A DNA stretch of 64,000 bases from Faecalibacterium sp. I3-3-33 (GTDB lineage: Bacteria; Bacillota; Clostridia; Oscillospirales; Ruminococcaceae): the NCBI RefSeq assembly GCF_023347295.1, contig NZ_CP094469.1:2480001-2544000 (forward strand), written 5' to 3'. Every line of letters begins with the position of its first letter. Position 1 is the stretch's first letter. Of this stretch, positions 42,720 through 50,877 are shown in pieces. A program made the translations under genes and the position numbers. Under the pieces are notes generated by a model, which was not told the DNA's origin, ran no database searches, and saw only the letters and a program-made list of their open reading frames with translations.

Positions 42720-43553
42720 TTACCGGCTTAGCGGGATCGTCTCAACGACTTTTTCCCGCAGCGACTGCGCATTGTTCATCATCGTCCCAAGCTTCCGGGC
42801 CTCTCCGCCGGAAAAGCTGCTGTATTCCTGCTTTTTCAAGGTCTTTAGTTCCTCCAGCTCTTTCTTCACCAACCGGCTCAGCGACACCGTTTCAGCCTGC
42901 AGCGTCTCAGTTCGTTTTTTCACACTGCGAAGCCATACGATCTCGCTCTTGAGTGCTGCGGTATTCACCTCCGCCTGCTGTATTTTCTTCTTGTTATCCG
43001 CCGTGAGAAGGTTCGCCGCAGAACAGCCTGCCCCCACTGCCATGCCGACAGGGCCAGCCAGTGCAAAAAGCACCGGCGCCACCATGATTCCTCCGCCAAG
43101 CGCAAATGCTCCGCCGCACAACCATGTAAGTGCTGCATTCACAGTCGCTGTGCCGTCCAACAGCCCAAGAACTGCACTGGTCGGCGTTAATCCAAACGTC
43201 GTTACCGCTGCCAGCATCGCATTCGGGCCCAACAATACACTGCCAGCGCCAAGGGCTTTCCTCCCACCAAGCAGGAACTCCGCCTTGTTCTTATGCGGCT
43301 TATATTTTTTGAGTTGCTTTTCAAACGCCTGATATTCCTTGTAGACCTTGCTGCGTTTCAAATCGTATGTATAGGGATGGTTTGAGATCATCTGAAGATA
43401 TTCCTCGCACTCGTGCAGAAGCTGAACCGCTTCGTACCGGGTATCAAGCAGCACTTCCGCGCTGCTCAGCGTCTCCTGATAGCGTTCTCTGTATTCGATT
43501 CGCTCACGGCTCAGTCCTTCTTCCGCCTTTCTCTTGACATTTGTAAAAAGCAT
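42720..43553 (-). CDS. Coiled-coil protein with central hydrophobic hairpin
   Basis: The 277-residue protein has long charged helices at both ends (about 1-95 and 188-277) around a glycine/alanine-rich hydrophobic core at about 98-180 (two or three membrane-capable segments). This helix-hydrophobic-helix design is seen in membrane-remodelling and alpha-pore-forming proteins, and also in cassette B at 50878-52284, without obvious sequence identity. GGAG precedes the start. It is the first cargo gene after the WYL regulator. Confidence 0.75.
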   Translation of the reverse strand: MLFTNVKRKAEEGLSRERIEYRERYQETLSSAEVLLDTRYEAVQLLHECEEYLQMISNHPYTYDLKRSKVYKEYQAFEKQLKKYKPHKNKAEFLLGGRKALGAGSVLLGPNAMLAAVTTFGLTPTSAVLGLLDGTATVNAALTWLCGGAFALGGGIMVAPVLFALAGPVGMAVGAGCSAANLLTADNKKKIQQAEVNTAALKSEIVWLRSVKKRTETLQAETVSLSRLVKKELEELKTLKKQEYSSFSGGEARKLGTMMNNAQSLREKVVETIPLSR

Positions 43554-43592
43554 CTGGTTTCTCCTTTTTATGCTGTCTTTCCGAAAAACGCC

Positions 43593-44534
43593 TTACCCAT
43601 TGCACGGAATCACCTTCACATAGTCTCCCTGACTTCTTACCCACATCTGGATGCCCGTGCCAAACACTTCCGCTTCCAAAATCCAGCCCTTCTCTGTCAC
43701 CTGCAAGACTTTTGCAGTAGGCAGACGGTCGAGCACCGATTCCAGACTTGGCCCGGTATACTCGAACCGGATGGTCTGCAACGCGCCGCCGTACATGAAC
43801 TGGATGCGCTTGCGCATCTCGCCCTCCTGAAAGCGGTCGGTATAGCGCTGGGCAAAGTGCCGGTCGAGGGTCTTATAGTTCTGAATGCGGTCGATGCGGT
43901 AAATGGTGGGGGAGTTATCCTGCGGGTTCTGGAAATGCTTATCCTTGTCGATGCCCTCGATGAACGCTGCCAGATAGAAATAATACTCACTGAACAGGAT
44001 GCCCACCGGCTCAATGGTGCGCACGCGGGTCTCGCTGTCATGGGTGCGGCAGTAGGTAATTTCCATCAGGTTGTGGTTTTCGATCGCAGTGCCGATCTCC
44101 CACAGGCTCTCGATAAACTTCCGGCCATGCTGCGGCTCAACATAATGAAAACGTTCGTTGCTGATGAGATCTTTGACCTGATTCAATCGGTCCAGCGGGG
44201 TGCACACCTGCACCAGCTTGTCCAGAATAGGGAACATCTCCTCCTTGACCATGGAGCGGCTCTCCAGCAGGATCTTGCACACTGCCAGAATCTCGCTGCT
44301 GGTAAGGAAACGCGAAAGCGTGTCATCCAGCAGATAACCGCCCTTTGCGGAGTTGTATAAGATTTCCCGGCGCGGCTCGCTGTCTGCAAAGTAGCTGCGC
44401 AGGGTGTCAAGGTCGCGCTGAATGGTTTTCTCACTGACGCCGAAGCGGTCAGCCGTCTGCTGTTTGTTCAGCACACCGCCCTGTACCAGCACCTGCTGGA
44501 TGTAGAGTATCCGGTCTAATCTACTATTACGCAT
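43593..44534 (-). CDS. WYL-domain transcriptional regulator, copy A
   Basis: The 313-residue protein has an N-terminal HTH (about residues 5-60, QQTADRFGVSEKTIQRDLDTL), a WYL-type sensor domain (about 140-230; IEPVGILFSEYYFYLAAF occupies the WYL strand) and a C-terminal extension. It is about 96% identical to copy B at 53772-54701; roughly 11 residues differ, plus the tail. It is likely to read the GGACA-N7-TGTCC sites that lie before this gene and before the small membrane protein. WYL regulators often control phage defence or stress genes. Confidence 0.88.
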   Translation of the reverse strand: MRNSRLDRILYIQQVLVQGGVLNKQQTADRFGVSEKTIQRDLDTLRSYFADSEPRREILYNSAKGGYLLDDTLSRFLTSSEILAVCKILLESRSMVKEEMFPILDKLVQVCTPLDRLNQVKDLISNERFHYVEPQHGRKFIESLWEIGTAIENHNLMEITYCRTHDSETRVRTIEPVGILFSEYYFYLAAFIEGIDKDKHFQNPQDNSPTIYRIDRIQNYKTLDRHFAQRYTDRFQEGEMRKRIQFMYGGALQTIRFEYTGPSLESVLDRLPTAKVLQVTEKGWILEAEVFGTGIQMWVRSQGDYVKVIPCNG

Positions 44535-44555
44535 AGTTCATTCTCCTTCTGGCTC

Positions 44556-44584
44556 ATTGTAACACAGTGCAACAGCAGTCGCAA
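44556..44584 (-). promoter_or_regulatory. Proximal promoter of WYL copy A
   Basis: On the minus strand, TTGCGA (44579-44584), 17 bp and TACAAT (44556-44561). Copy B has TTGCAG and TACAAT at the same spacing (54724-54752). Confidence 0.65.
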
Positions 44585-44651
44585 TTCTTTGTGTGAACTT
44601 TTGTCGTTTTGCGGAATAACAGCATAGATTTTGTCTCTTTTGCACAATTCC

Positions 44652-44685
44652 AGTATACAAAAAGAGATGGACAGATAGCCTGTCC
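44652..44685 (-). promoter_or_regulatory. GGACA-N7-TGTCC operator promoter before WYL copy A
   Basis: On the minus strand the inverted repeat (44669-44685) is followed by exactly 11 bp and TATACT (44652-44657). The same hairpin with its T run (CTCTTTTTG) can also terminate the upstream small-protein gene, so the site may serve both functions. Confidence 0.7.
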
Positions 44686-44711
44686 ATCTTCTAAAAAGTC
44701 AAGTGTTTTTC

Positions 44712-44876
44712 TCACAAATTCCATCTGCGGTTCAGCCGGTAGACCACGTCCCACACGTCATCCTTAAATGTATACATTACCTGACGCAGCGATGCACCTC
44801 TGCTTACCATACAGACAACCAGAAACAGCCCGGCGGCAAATGCCGCGCCCAGCAGAAACATCCATCGTTTTTTCAT
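44712..44876 (-). CDS. Small one-helix membrane protein of cassette A
   Basis: The 54-residue ORF begins MKKRWMFLLGAAFAAGLFLV, one membrane helix, then RQVMYTFKDD and VVYRLNRRW. GGAG lies 9 bp before ATG. The same plan (helix, R.(V/A)(M/L)YT..D(D/E), YR..R.W) occurs in the cassette B ORF at 54867-55046, and both lie behind the shared operator, so this is a conserved small family. Possible roles are a sensor or an immunity-like peptide; nothing shows which. Confidence 0.75.
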   Translation of the reverse strand: MKKRWMFLLGAAFAAGLFLVVCMVSRGASLRQVMYTFKDDVWDVVYRLNRRWNL

Positions 44877-44919
44877 TGTGTGCTCTCCTTTGACGGCGTT
44901 TACATTCTTTTGTCTGTCT

Positions 44920-44953
44920 ATTATAACGATCCTGTTGGACAGCCTGCTTGTCC
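44920..44953 (-). promoter_or_regulatory. GGACA-N7-TGTCC operator promoter of small protein A
   Basis: On the minus strand, GGACAAGCAGGCTGTCC (44937-44953), 11 bp, TATAAT (44920-44925). No -35 hexamer is present at 16-18 bp. Confidence 0.72.
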
Positions 44954-45009
44954 TTCCATGCAGGATGTTTTTGCTATTTCCGCTTTTCCCTGCAAGTTGC
45001 AGCGCAAAA

Positions 45010-45085
45010 AACCGCCCCGGCTTCCATTACGGAAACCGGGGCGGTTCGTTTGCTTTATTTGTGCTTTTTCAAGCGCTCACGCAAT
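45010..45085 (-). terminator. Module-boundary hairpin repeat (copy H2)
   Basis: AACCGCCCCGGCTTCC pairs with GGAAACCGGGGCGGTT (45010-45046), with the same adjoining TTTGCTTTATTTGTGCTTTTTCAAGCG as H1 and H3. It ends the minus-strand ATPase operon. The next 100 bp to 45182 hold only a possible gene-tail remnant. Confidence 0.75.
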
Positions 45086-45182
45086 TACTTGCGGGGGTTC
45101 TTGATAGCAGCCTGGGCGGGTGCCAAAATTGCAGAGCGTTCGGAGTAACGGTGATACGTTATTTGTGATTTTTCAGTTCGCC

Positions 45183-46139
45183 TTACTCCATCTCCGCAAT
45201 GATCTTCTCCAAATTTTCTTCCTGCAAATAGAATTCCGGCAGTTTTGCCTTGTCATACCGCATATAGGGAACATCCTTCGTTCGCTGTTCCAGCAAATTG
45301 GTGAAGAACCGCTCCCAGCTGAAGAATTCGCTGCTCTCGATGAAATCTGCCGGATGTTCCAGAATTTCAAGAACGTCCGGCTGTCCGAGCAAATCTGCTT
45401 TCAGAAGCAGCCATTCCAGCGATTCCGGCAGGTACAAGCCGAACTTTGCGTTGTCCTCCTGCATCAGGCGATAAATGTCGTTCATCTGCGGGCCAAACGC
45501 CGCACCATCCGCAATTACCAGAACCTTCTCGGATTTCATTGGGAAGATCTTTTGTTTGATATTATCTTTTCCTGCCGCAGAGATACAGACAATGCCGTAT
45601 TTCTCACCGATTTTTGTAAACAGCTGATACCCGGAATTTGCATCCTCTGTCAGCAGCTTTTCAACACCTTCCAGCTGCACATTGCTGGCTGTCAGCGAAT
45701 CATAGATCGGGTACGCTTTGTTATAAGTCCGTTTGAAGCGGCTCGTGGTCTTTTTTAGTTCCAGAATCGCGTTTACGCTGTACGGCAGGGTGCTCAAATC
45801 TTCTCTTGTGACCAGCACATAGTAGTTGTCCGAATGCTGAATTGCACGGGCAAAGTCCAGACTCGAAACAAAGGTACTGCCTTCATCCACAAACATGATG
45901 CTGTCATGGGTCGCATTCAGCTGCAATTCCCAGTTGACACCCGACAGCACCCGGCACGGTTTATCACAACTCACTGTCACGCCGCTCTGTCTGCCGTAGG
46001 TCTCGTATGCTTGCAGCATCTCTACCAGCGTTGTTTTTCCGGTGGCGCTGTCCCCTCGCAGAATCGTAATGTTCCGTTCCAGTTCGATCGTGAAAACGAC
46101 CCGTCCGCTTCGGACTTCGATTTTATGTTTTCCCTTCAT
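45183..46139 (-). CDS. P-loop ATPase with TOPRIM-like C-terminal part
   Basis: The 318-residue protein has Walker A GDSATGKTT at residues 29-37, a Walker-B-like SIMFVDEGS near residue 82, and a later VLVIADGAAFGPQM near residue 210 that resembles a TOPRIM acidic strand. The layout suggests a shortened OLD-like or ABC-type ATPase, though the match is weak. It starts 9 bp after the DUF4869 gene with GAGG, so the two form an operon found in mobile elements. Confidence 0.65.
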   Translation of the reverse strand: MKGKHKIEVRSGRVVFTIELERNITILRGDSATGKTTLVEMLQAYETYGRQSGVTVSCDKPCRVLSGVNWELQLNATHDSIMFVDEGSTFVSSLDFARAIQHSDNYYVLVTREDLSTLPYSVNAILELKKTTSRFKRTYNKAYPIYDSLTASNVQLEGVEKLLTEDANSGYQLFTKIGEKYGIVCISAAGKDNIKQKIFPMKSEKVLVIADGAAFGPQMNDIYRLMQEDNAKFGLYLPESLEWLLLKADLLGQPDVLEILEHPADFIESSEFFSWERFFTNLLEQRTKDVPYMRYDKAKLPEFYLQEENLEKIIAEME

Positions 46140-46148
46140 CCTATCGCC

Positions 46149-46592
46149 TCACACAAACTGAAATGCAATCGGCATCAGTTCTTCCATGCTGTGCACCACA
46201 TCACCGGTGTTCAGGACTTTTATATCCACCGGGAATTTTTTCTTACCAAAGTCCATGAGATGCCTCAGGTTGATGGTCAAGTCCTTCTTTTTCGCCAGCT
46301 TCAGAATGAAGGGTGCGCAGTTGTCACCGCAAGTTGAGGCATTGAATACCTTTTCCGGGTCGTTTGCCATCAGCAACAGCGTTTTCGTGCCTCCAGACAG
46401 TTTTTCCGGCGAGATGACCCCCAGAACCGGGCTTTCCACCGCATGAGGGCCTTTGACATCGGACTTATCAATTTTCTTGATGACCTCTTTGGCAAAGTCA
46501 GAAGTCAGCCACTCGTCCTCGTAGGTATAGTTAAAATAGACCGAAGTATTGTAGACAGCCTCCGGCATATCTCCAAAGTAGATGTTCAGCAT
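46149..46592 (-). CDS. DUF4869-like protein
   Basis: The 147-residue protein starts MLNIYFGDMPEAVYNTSVYF and contains SPVLGVISPEKLSGG and INLRHLMDFG, which I recall from the DUF4869 family; this identification is from memory. The function is unknown. GAGGTG lies before the ATG at 46592, and a promoter (TTGTTT, 17 bp, TACAAT) lies just upstream. Its coupling to the ATPase at 45183-46139 suggests a two-gene unit. Confidence 0.7.
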   Translation of the reverse strand: MLNIYFGDMPEAVYNTSVYFNYTYEDEWLTSDFAKEVIKKIDKSDVKGPHAVESPVLGVISPEKLSGGTKTLLLMANDPEKVFNASTCGDNCAPFILKLAKKKDLTINLRHLMDFGKKKFPVDIKVLNTGDVVHSMEELMPIAFQFV

Positions 46593-46998
46593 GGTATCAC
46601 CTCGCAGATGTGAGTCATTTGCTATTATTGTACCTTCTTTCCACTCACAAAACAAGACACAAAATGCCCGTTGGCTCTTGATAAAGAAAACCAGACCTGT
46701 CCGATCAGACGAAAACCATCCCAAATGTCGAAACTGGATTTACTGTGATCTGTAATGATTTTTTCATTTGTCACAATGAATTTGAAGTGCAAAGATAGAA
46801 AATACGCTGCCTTTGATCAAATCGCCCTATAAGAAATCCCAAAAAGCAGTTTATTATCATCCTATTAGATTTCGATCTATGGATAACAGTGTCATAAATC
46901 ACCAGATAGAATGCTATGCGTTTTTATAGTAGTTGTTCCTCCCGATCAATTTCTATTTGATTCATAACATCCTGATAAATCACAAAAGAGGTGTTTTT
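46593..46998. other. AT-rich gap before the rep gene
   Basis: There is no gene here. It holds the minus promoter of the DUF4869 gene, a near-palindrome TTCATTTGTCACAATGAA at about 46767-46784 and two ATAAATCAC repeats (about 46893 and 46975). These could be part of a plasmid-type origin for the rep gene, but two repeats are weak evidence. Confidence 0.4.
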
Positions 46999-48108
46999 AT
47001 GACAATGGCAAAGAAGCTCCCACTTTTAGCACCTTCCATTCATACGTTTGAAGTGAATGGAACGTACACGGATTGCGAAGCGAAGCGTACTGTATTTATG
47101 GCAATTCAAAAAATGGTATCCGCTGGAAAATACTATCGGATTCCGTATCATGGCTCCTCGAAAAAAGGCTACTCTTATAAAAGAAAAGATGGCGGTTTGA
47201 CCATCACATTGGCAGATTATCCAGATTTTAAGAAGCGATACATAACGTTATCTGGTGTGAACCTCGCTCGGATTGCAGGTGATCCATCTCGTTTAAGTTT
47301 AACAGACTTATCACCAGAAGGTTTGGTCATGCAAGAGCAGGCATTTCTGGATGAATTGGAGCAGCTTGGACTCCTTGAAATTGAGGATTCTGTTAAATGG
47401 AAAATGCACCGGTTGGATATTACACAAGACTTCTATGTGAAATGCGATCCCTCACTGATGGTAAAAATCATTCGTTATGCAGGAAGCGTTGACCCGTACA
47501 GAAAAGGTCGCGCACTACACTATAACCAGCACAATGAGATCCGAAGCTGTAAATTTGAAAAAACGTGGTACGATTTTGCACTCTATGACAAGCACCAGCA
47601 GCTCTTGAATTGTGAAAAGGAGAGCTATCCGATTTCTCCAGACGATTTGGAACGCTCAAAAAATCTGGTTCGATATGAAATTCAATTAAAGCGTCCCAGT
47701 CTGAAAGAATTTGAGCACGATAAGTTGGAATCGAAATCTTCAAAGTTCCAGTTTGAAAATCATGCGCTGTTTCATTATTTTGATAAAATCAGCGATGATA
47801 TTCCGCTCTTTCTATATCGGTATGCCGTCGATTTTTTTGGCAAGCATTCGTGGTATAACGTTCCAACTGCTCTGAAAGCCGTACAAACGAGCAACCTTGA
47901 TGACGATACCAAAGAACTTGTCGCTGCGTATATCGCAGCGCAGGATGAGCCGGAACTGACTGATAAGATACATCATAAAAAGAAAATCGCAAAGGCTTTG
48001 GAAAAATTAGAGATCAACGACGTGATCATCCCTTGCCGCATCCTGAACGATCGTCAATGCGGCAGGTTTCCTTGTGCGCCCTTATGCACAAGGGTACAAG
48101 GGCTTTGA
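46999..48108 (+). CDS. Plasmid/phage replication initiator-like protein (frameshifted C-terminus)
   Basis: The 369-residue frame resembles Rep proteins of small rolling-circle plasmids and phages, with WKMHRLDITQDFY near residue 137 and the later LVRYEIQLKRPSLKEFE. The start at 46999 follows AGAGGTG. After about 48050 the frame runs into a Cys/Arg-rich nonsense end, whereas the +1 frame continues with IVNAAGFLVRPYAQGYKGF for 40 codons to a TGA at 48172. A one-base frameshift is the simplest reading. GC is clearly lower than in the chromosome, which supports transfer. Confidence 0.7.
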   Translation: MTMAKKLPLLAPSIHTFEVNGTYTDCEAKRTVFMAIQKMVSAGKYYRIPYHGSSKKGYSYKRKDGGLTITLADYPDFKKRYITLSGVNLARIAGDPSRLSLTDLSPEGLVMQEQAFLDELEQLGLLEIEDSVKWKMHRLDITQDFYVKCDPSLMVKIIRYAGSVDPYRKGRALHYNQHNEIRSCKFEKTWYDFALYDKHQQLLNCEKESYPISPDDLERSKNLVRYEIQLKRPSLKEFEHDKLESKSSKFQFENHALFHYFDKISDDIPLFLYRYAVDFFGKHSWYNVPTALKAVQTSNLDDDTKELVAAYIAAQDEPELTDKIHHKKKIAKALEKLEINDVIIPCRILNDRQCGRFPCAPLCTRVQGL

Positions 48109-48178
48109 GCTAACAAAAATGATTCGTGCAAAGCAGAACGAAAATTCATCAGAATCACAAGAATGGAGTTGATTTTCA

Positions 48179-48355
48179 ATGCTAGACACCTATCCCGATG
48201 TCCTGAGCTTCCGGCAGGTCATGGAAATTACGCATGTTGGCAGAAATCTACTGCTGCGTCTTCTGAACAGCGGCGAAATTCCCGCCTTCAAGATGGGAAA
48301 ACTCTGGAAGGTTTACAAGCAAGACCTGATCCAGTATATGAGCCAATGTCAGTGA
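48179..48355 (+). CDS. Excisionase-like helix-turn-helix protein
   Basis: The 58-residue ORF has the MerR/Xis-type HTH pattern: SFRQVMEITHVGRN, LLNSGEIPAFKMGKLWKVYK, and a final helix QDLIQYM. It would bind DNA as a recombination directionality or replication factor. It begins 7 bp after the shifted end of the rep frame, so rep and this gene form an operon typical of integrated plasmid-like elements. Confidence 0.75.
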   Translation: MLDTYPDVLSFRQVMEITHVGRNLLLRLLNSGEIPAFKMGKLWKVYKQDLIQYMSQCQ

Positions 48356-48380
48356 GCTATATCCTTCGTTTGTGTAAAAA

Positions 48381-48430
48381 GAATCCCGTTGGACTCCGCA
48401 ACAAGAATCCAGCGGGATTCATCCCTACCT
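48381..48430 (+). terminator. Terminator after the rep-xis unit
   Basis: GAATCCCGTTGG pairs with CCAGCGGGATTC, followed by a T-rich stretch. Confidence 0.65.
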
Positions 48431-48482
48431 ATTTTTCAACGCAGTTCTGTTTTCACAAGATGGCCCGTATACTTTTATGTTT

Positions 48483-50138
48483 TTACCAGATCTGCAGTTC
48501 GGCACCGTTGGCTTCGGCAGTTTGGATTACCTCATCCACATAAGGAGCGGCTTCACGATCCGTTGCCGTATCTACATAAATCTGATCTTCCATGGAGAGT
48601 ATCACATCATGAAACGCCTGACTCATTGGAGCAGGATCGTAATAAGAGGTGATCTCATCGTAAAAGCTCATATATTTCACAAAGTCATACAGTGCCGTGG
48701 CGTTGCCGTATCTTCCGGTATCCTCATAAATATCCGTATACATGGCGTTGAGCCATGCCGTCCGGAAATAGGGGCCATAGCTGAGGAAATATTCCTTGAT
48801 TTCTTCGGTCAGTTCGTCATAATGATTATACTCTACCGAGATTTCCCCTGCCAGCTTTGAGTAGGTATCCATTCCATTTGTACTGGTGGCCTGTTCATCA
48901 AAGCGTGTCGCAGCGGGGAAAATATCATCTGCATCATAAGCATCCGCTGTTTCGGTATAAGGCACACTTTCTGTAACACTCGTGCTTACCGCTTCACTCT
49001 CCGGCGCTGCCTCGCTGGAGGCTGAATCCGTAAGGGCTTCATCCAGTGCATTTTCCAGTTCATCGAATGCACTGTCCAGCGCATTGCTGCTGGCAAGGTC
49101 GTGAGATTCCCGGTAGCTGTCGTTCAGAGCCGAGATCACTCCAAGCTGCTCCAAGGTATTCATGGTATCGCCGTTCCATGTCATCCGGTCGATGCCAAAG
49201 GTTTTATCGTTGTTCAGCTTAAAATAAATGCTGATTTCGATTTTCTCACCGGTCTGCGTATTCTGCCCGATGCCGGTATAGCTGACATAAGTCACGCCGT
49301 TCTGCTCGTAGTTGTCCCACTTGCCGTCCGTAAAGAAATCGTCCAGCACCTCGCCTACCGTGGCTTCTGCCGGGAACAGGTTCAGATAGCTGTCCGAGAT
49401 CCCTTTGGAGCGGGCACTATCCGAATAGAGCATAGTATAGAGCACATACGCTGCGAATGCAACAAACGCCGCCGTAATCGCCAGCTCAATGACCAGTGGC
49501 ATCTTATGTGCGCCAAACAGCTTTCGGACTGCCGCCTTTTCTTCTTCTACCTGCTCTGTAGAAATTTTTTCAGGGTACAGGATGGCGATCACCTGCGACA
49601 GCAGAACGCTGCTGAACACCGCATACAGGTATTCTTTCTTGCTACTCTTGGATGGCTTGGTCAGGATGGTCATTTTCAAACCATCGGCTGTGTTTTTCAG
49701 CTGATAGGTACCACGCTTTTTGCTGTAAAAGGTCATGGCATCCGCAGTATCCGTCACCTGTTCAACATCCGGGTTGGCAAATCCACGGCGGATGCGATCT
49801 ACGGCTTCTTCCCAGCTCATTCCTTCCGGCAAAGGCAGCTGGCCTCTGTCATGCTCCGGGCCGTATACTTTTTTGTAGACATCATCCCGGAAGCCAAAAT
49901 AGATTACTGCGGCGATCAGAAGCCCCAAAAAGACGGATACTGCTCCGGCACCAGTTGCAACACCTGTCACCACGCCCACAACGAATCCCAGCAGCAGCCA
50001 GATCTTTAAGCCATCTAGCGCGATGCTTCTGCGCGCAGATGCGGTAAACAGCGGATGAAAGCCGCTCAGATTTTTGGATTTTCCTTTGGCTTTTTTAGCC
50101 TCTGCACTGCCATCATAGATTTCAAATAATTCTTTCAT
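48483..50138 (-). CDS. Large membrane protein of the regulon, unknown
   Basis: The 551-residue protein has two hydrophobic helices near residues 46-82, another pair at about 155-230, an extracytoplasmic middle domain and a long Ser/Glu/Ala-rich linker (about 335-400) before a helical C-terminal domain. I do not recognise it. GGAGG precedes the ATG at 50138. Its promoter carries the GGACA-N7-TGTCC site, so it is coregulated with both cassettes although outside them. Confidence 0.75.
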   Translation of the reverse strand: MKELFEIYDGSAEAKKAKGKSKNLSGFHPLFTASARRSIALDGLKIWLLLGFVVGVVTGVATGAGAVSVFLGLLIAAVIYFGFRDDVYKKVYGPEHDRGQLPLPEGMSWEEAVDRIRRGFANPDVEQVTDTADAMTFYSKKRGTYQLKNTADGLKMTILTKPSKSSKKEYLYAVFSSVLLSQVIAILYPEKISTEQVEEEKAAVRKLFGAHKMPLVIELAITAAFVAFAAYVLYTMLYSDSARSKGISDSYLNLFPAEATVGEVLDDFFTDGKWDNYEQNGVTYVSYTGIGQNTQTGEKIEISIYFKLNNDKTFGIDRMTWNGDTMNTLEQLGVISALNDSYRESHDLASSNALDSAFDELENALDEALTDSASSEAAPESEAVSTSVTESVPYTETADAYDADDIFPAATRFDEQATSTNGMDTYSKLAGEISVEYNHYDELTEEIKEYFLSYGPYFRTAWLNAMYTDIYEDTGRYGNATALYDFVKYMSFYDEITSYYDPAPMSQAFHDVILSMEDQIYVDTATDREAAPYVDEVIQTAEANGAELQIW

Positions 50139-50214
50139 GATGTTTCCTCCCATCTCAATGGATGCGTAGCCTTTTCCGTTCGGAATGATTCCAATGAATC
50201 ATTTTGATGCTTTT

Positions 50215-50248
50215 ATTATAAAGCGTTGATTGGACACCAATATTGTCC
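50215..50248 (-). promoter_or_regulatory. GGACA-N7-TGTCC operator promoter of the 551-aa membrane protein
   Basis: On the minus strand, GGACAATATTGGTGTCC (50232-50248), 11 bp, TATAAT (50215-50220). Arms and spacing match the four other sites exactly. Confidence 0.75.
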
Positions 50249-50296
50249 ATCCGGCAAACTTCCATTGGGATTTTTCTATATAGCCTTACATAGAAA

Positions 50297-50370
50297 AACC
50301 GCCCCGGCTTCCTGCTATGGAAGCCGGGGCGGTTCATTTACTTTATGGGTGCTTTTTCAAACACTCAATG
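50297..50370 (-). terminator. Module-boundary hairpin repeat (copy H3)
   Basis: AACCGCCCCGGCTTCC pairs with GGAAGCCGGGGCGGTT (50297-50334), with adjoining TTCATTTACTTTATGGGTGCTTTTTCAAACACTC shared with H1. It lies 70 bp downstream of XRE copy 2, as H1 does for copy 1. Confidence 0.8.
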
Positions 50371-50400
50371 CCTACCAACTGGCATTTAGTTTTTGAAGTT

Positions 50401-50763
50401 TTAGTCATATCTGTATTTAGAGGACTTTCCGTACACTTTTCGGAGCGATTTTTTCAGGCTGACCACCGTTTCTTTGATGATCTTTGCTTCATCGGCAGAG
50501 CAATCTGCAAGCTGTTCGGTCATCCAGCTGTCGAACACCGGCTTTGCTTTTTTGATTTCGATGCACAGCAACTCGTCCGCCGAACAGTCCAGTGCGTTGA
50601 TGATGTCGATCAGCGTTTTCAGGCTGGGCACGGAGTTGCCTGTTTCGATATGGCTGATGTGCGTGACCACCACGCCGACCTCATTGGCCAGCTGTTCCTG
50701 CGTCATGCCCTTTGCCAGACGGCAGGCACGGATGCGTTTTCCGATGTCGGCGTAGTCCACCAT
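50401..50763 (-). CDS. XRE-family regulator, copy 2
   Basis: The 120-residue protein is identical to copy 1 at 38267-38629, with the same HTH and C-terminal part. Only silent bases differ (about 20), which shows selection on the protein rather than a very recent duplication. It ends cassette B and has the same promoter, inverted repeat and downstream hairpin as copy 1. Confidence 0.9.
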   Translation of the reverse strand: MVDYADIGKRIRACRLAKGMTQEQLANEVGVVVTHISHIETGNSVPSLKTLIDIINALDCSADELLCIEIKKAKPVFDSWMTEQLADCSADEAKIIKETVVSLKKSLRKVYGKSSKYRYD

Positions 50764-50766
50764 AAT

Positions 50767-50829
50767 ACAAGTACCCTCCATGTTTTGAAGTGATACTTGT
50801 ATTGTATGTGCAATCGATCGGGATTGTAA
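50767..50829 (-). promoter_or_regulatory. XRE copy 2 promoter and operator
   Basis: Minus-strand TTACAA (50824-50829), 17 bp, TACAAT (50801-50806). Inverted repeat arms are ACAAGTA (50767-50773) and TACTTGT (50794-50800), spacing identical to copy 1. Confidence 0.75.
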
Positions 50830-50877
50830 TAACCTGAAAGTATAGTAGATTTTTAAGTTCAAGTCAGTTTTTGTAAT

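Noticed and set aside
45085..45160. Gene-tail-like frame (APAQAAIKNPRK on the minus strand) before H2
   Set aside because: It looks like the end of a protein gene, but no upstream part is present; too short to identify and may be chance.
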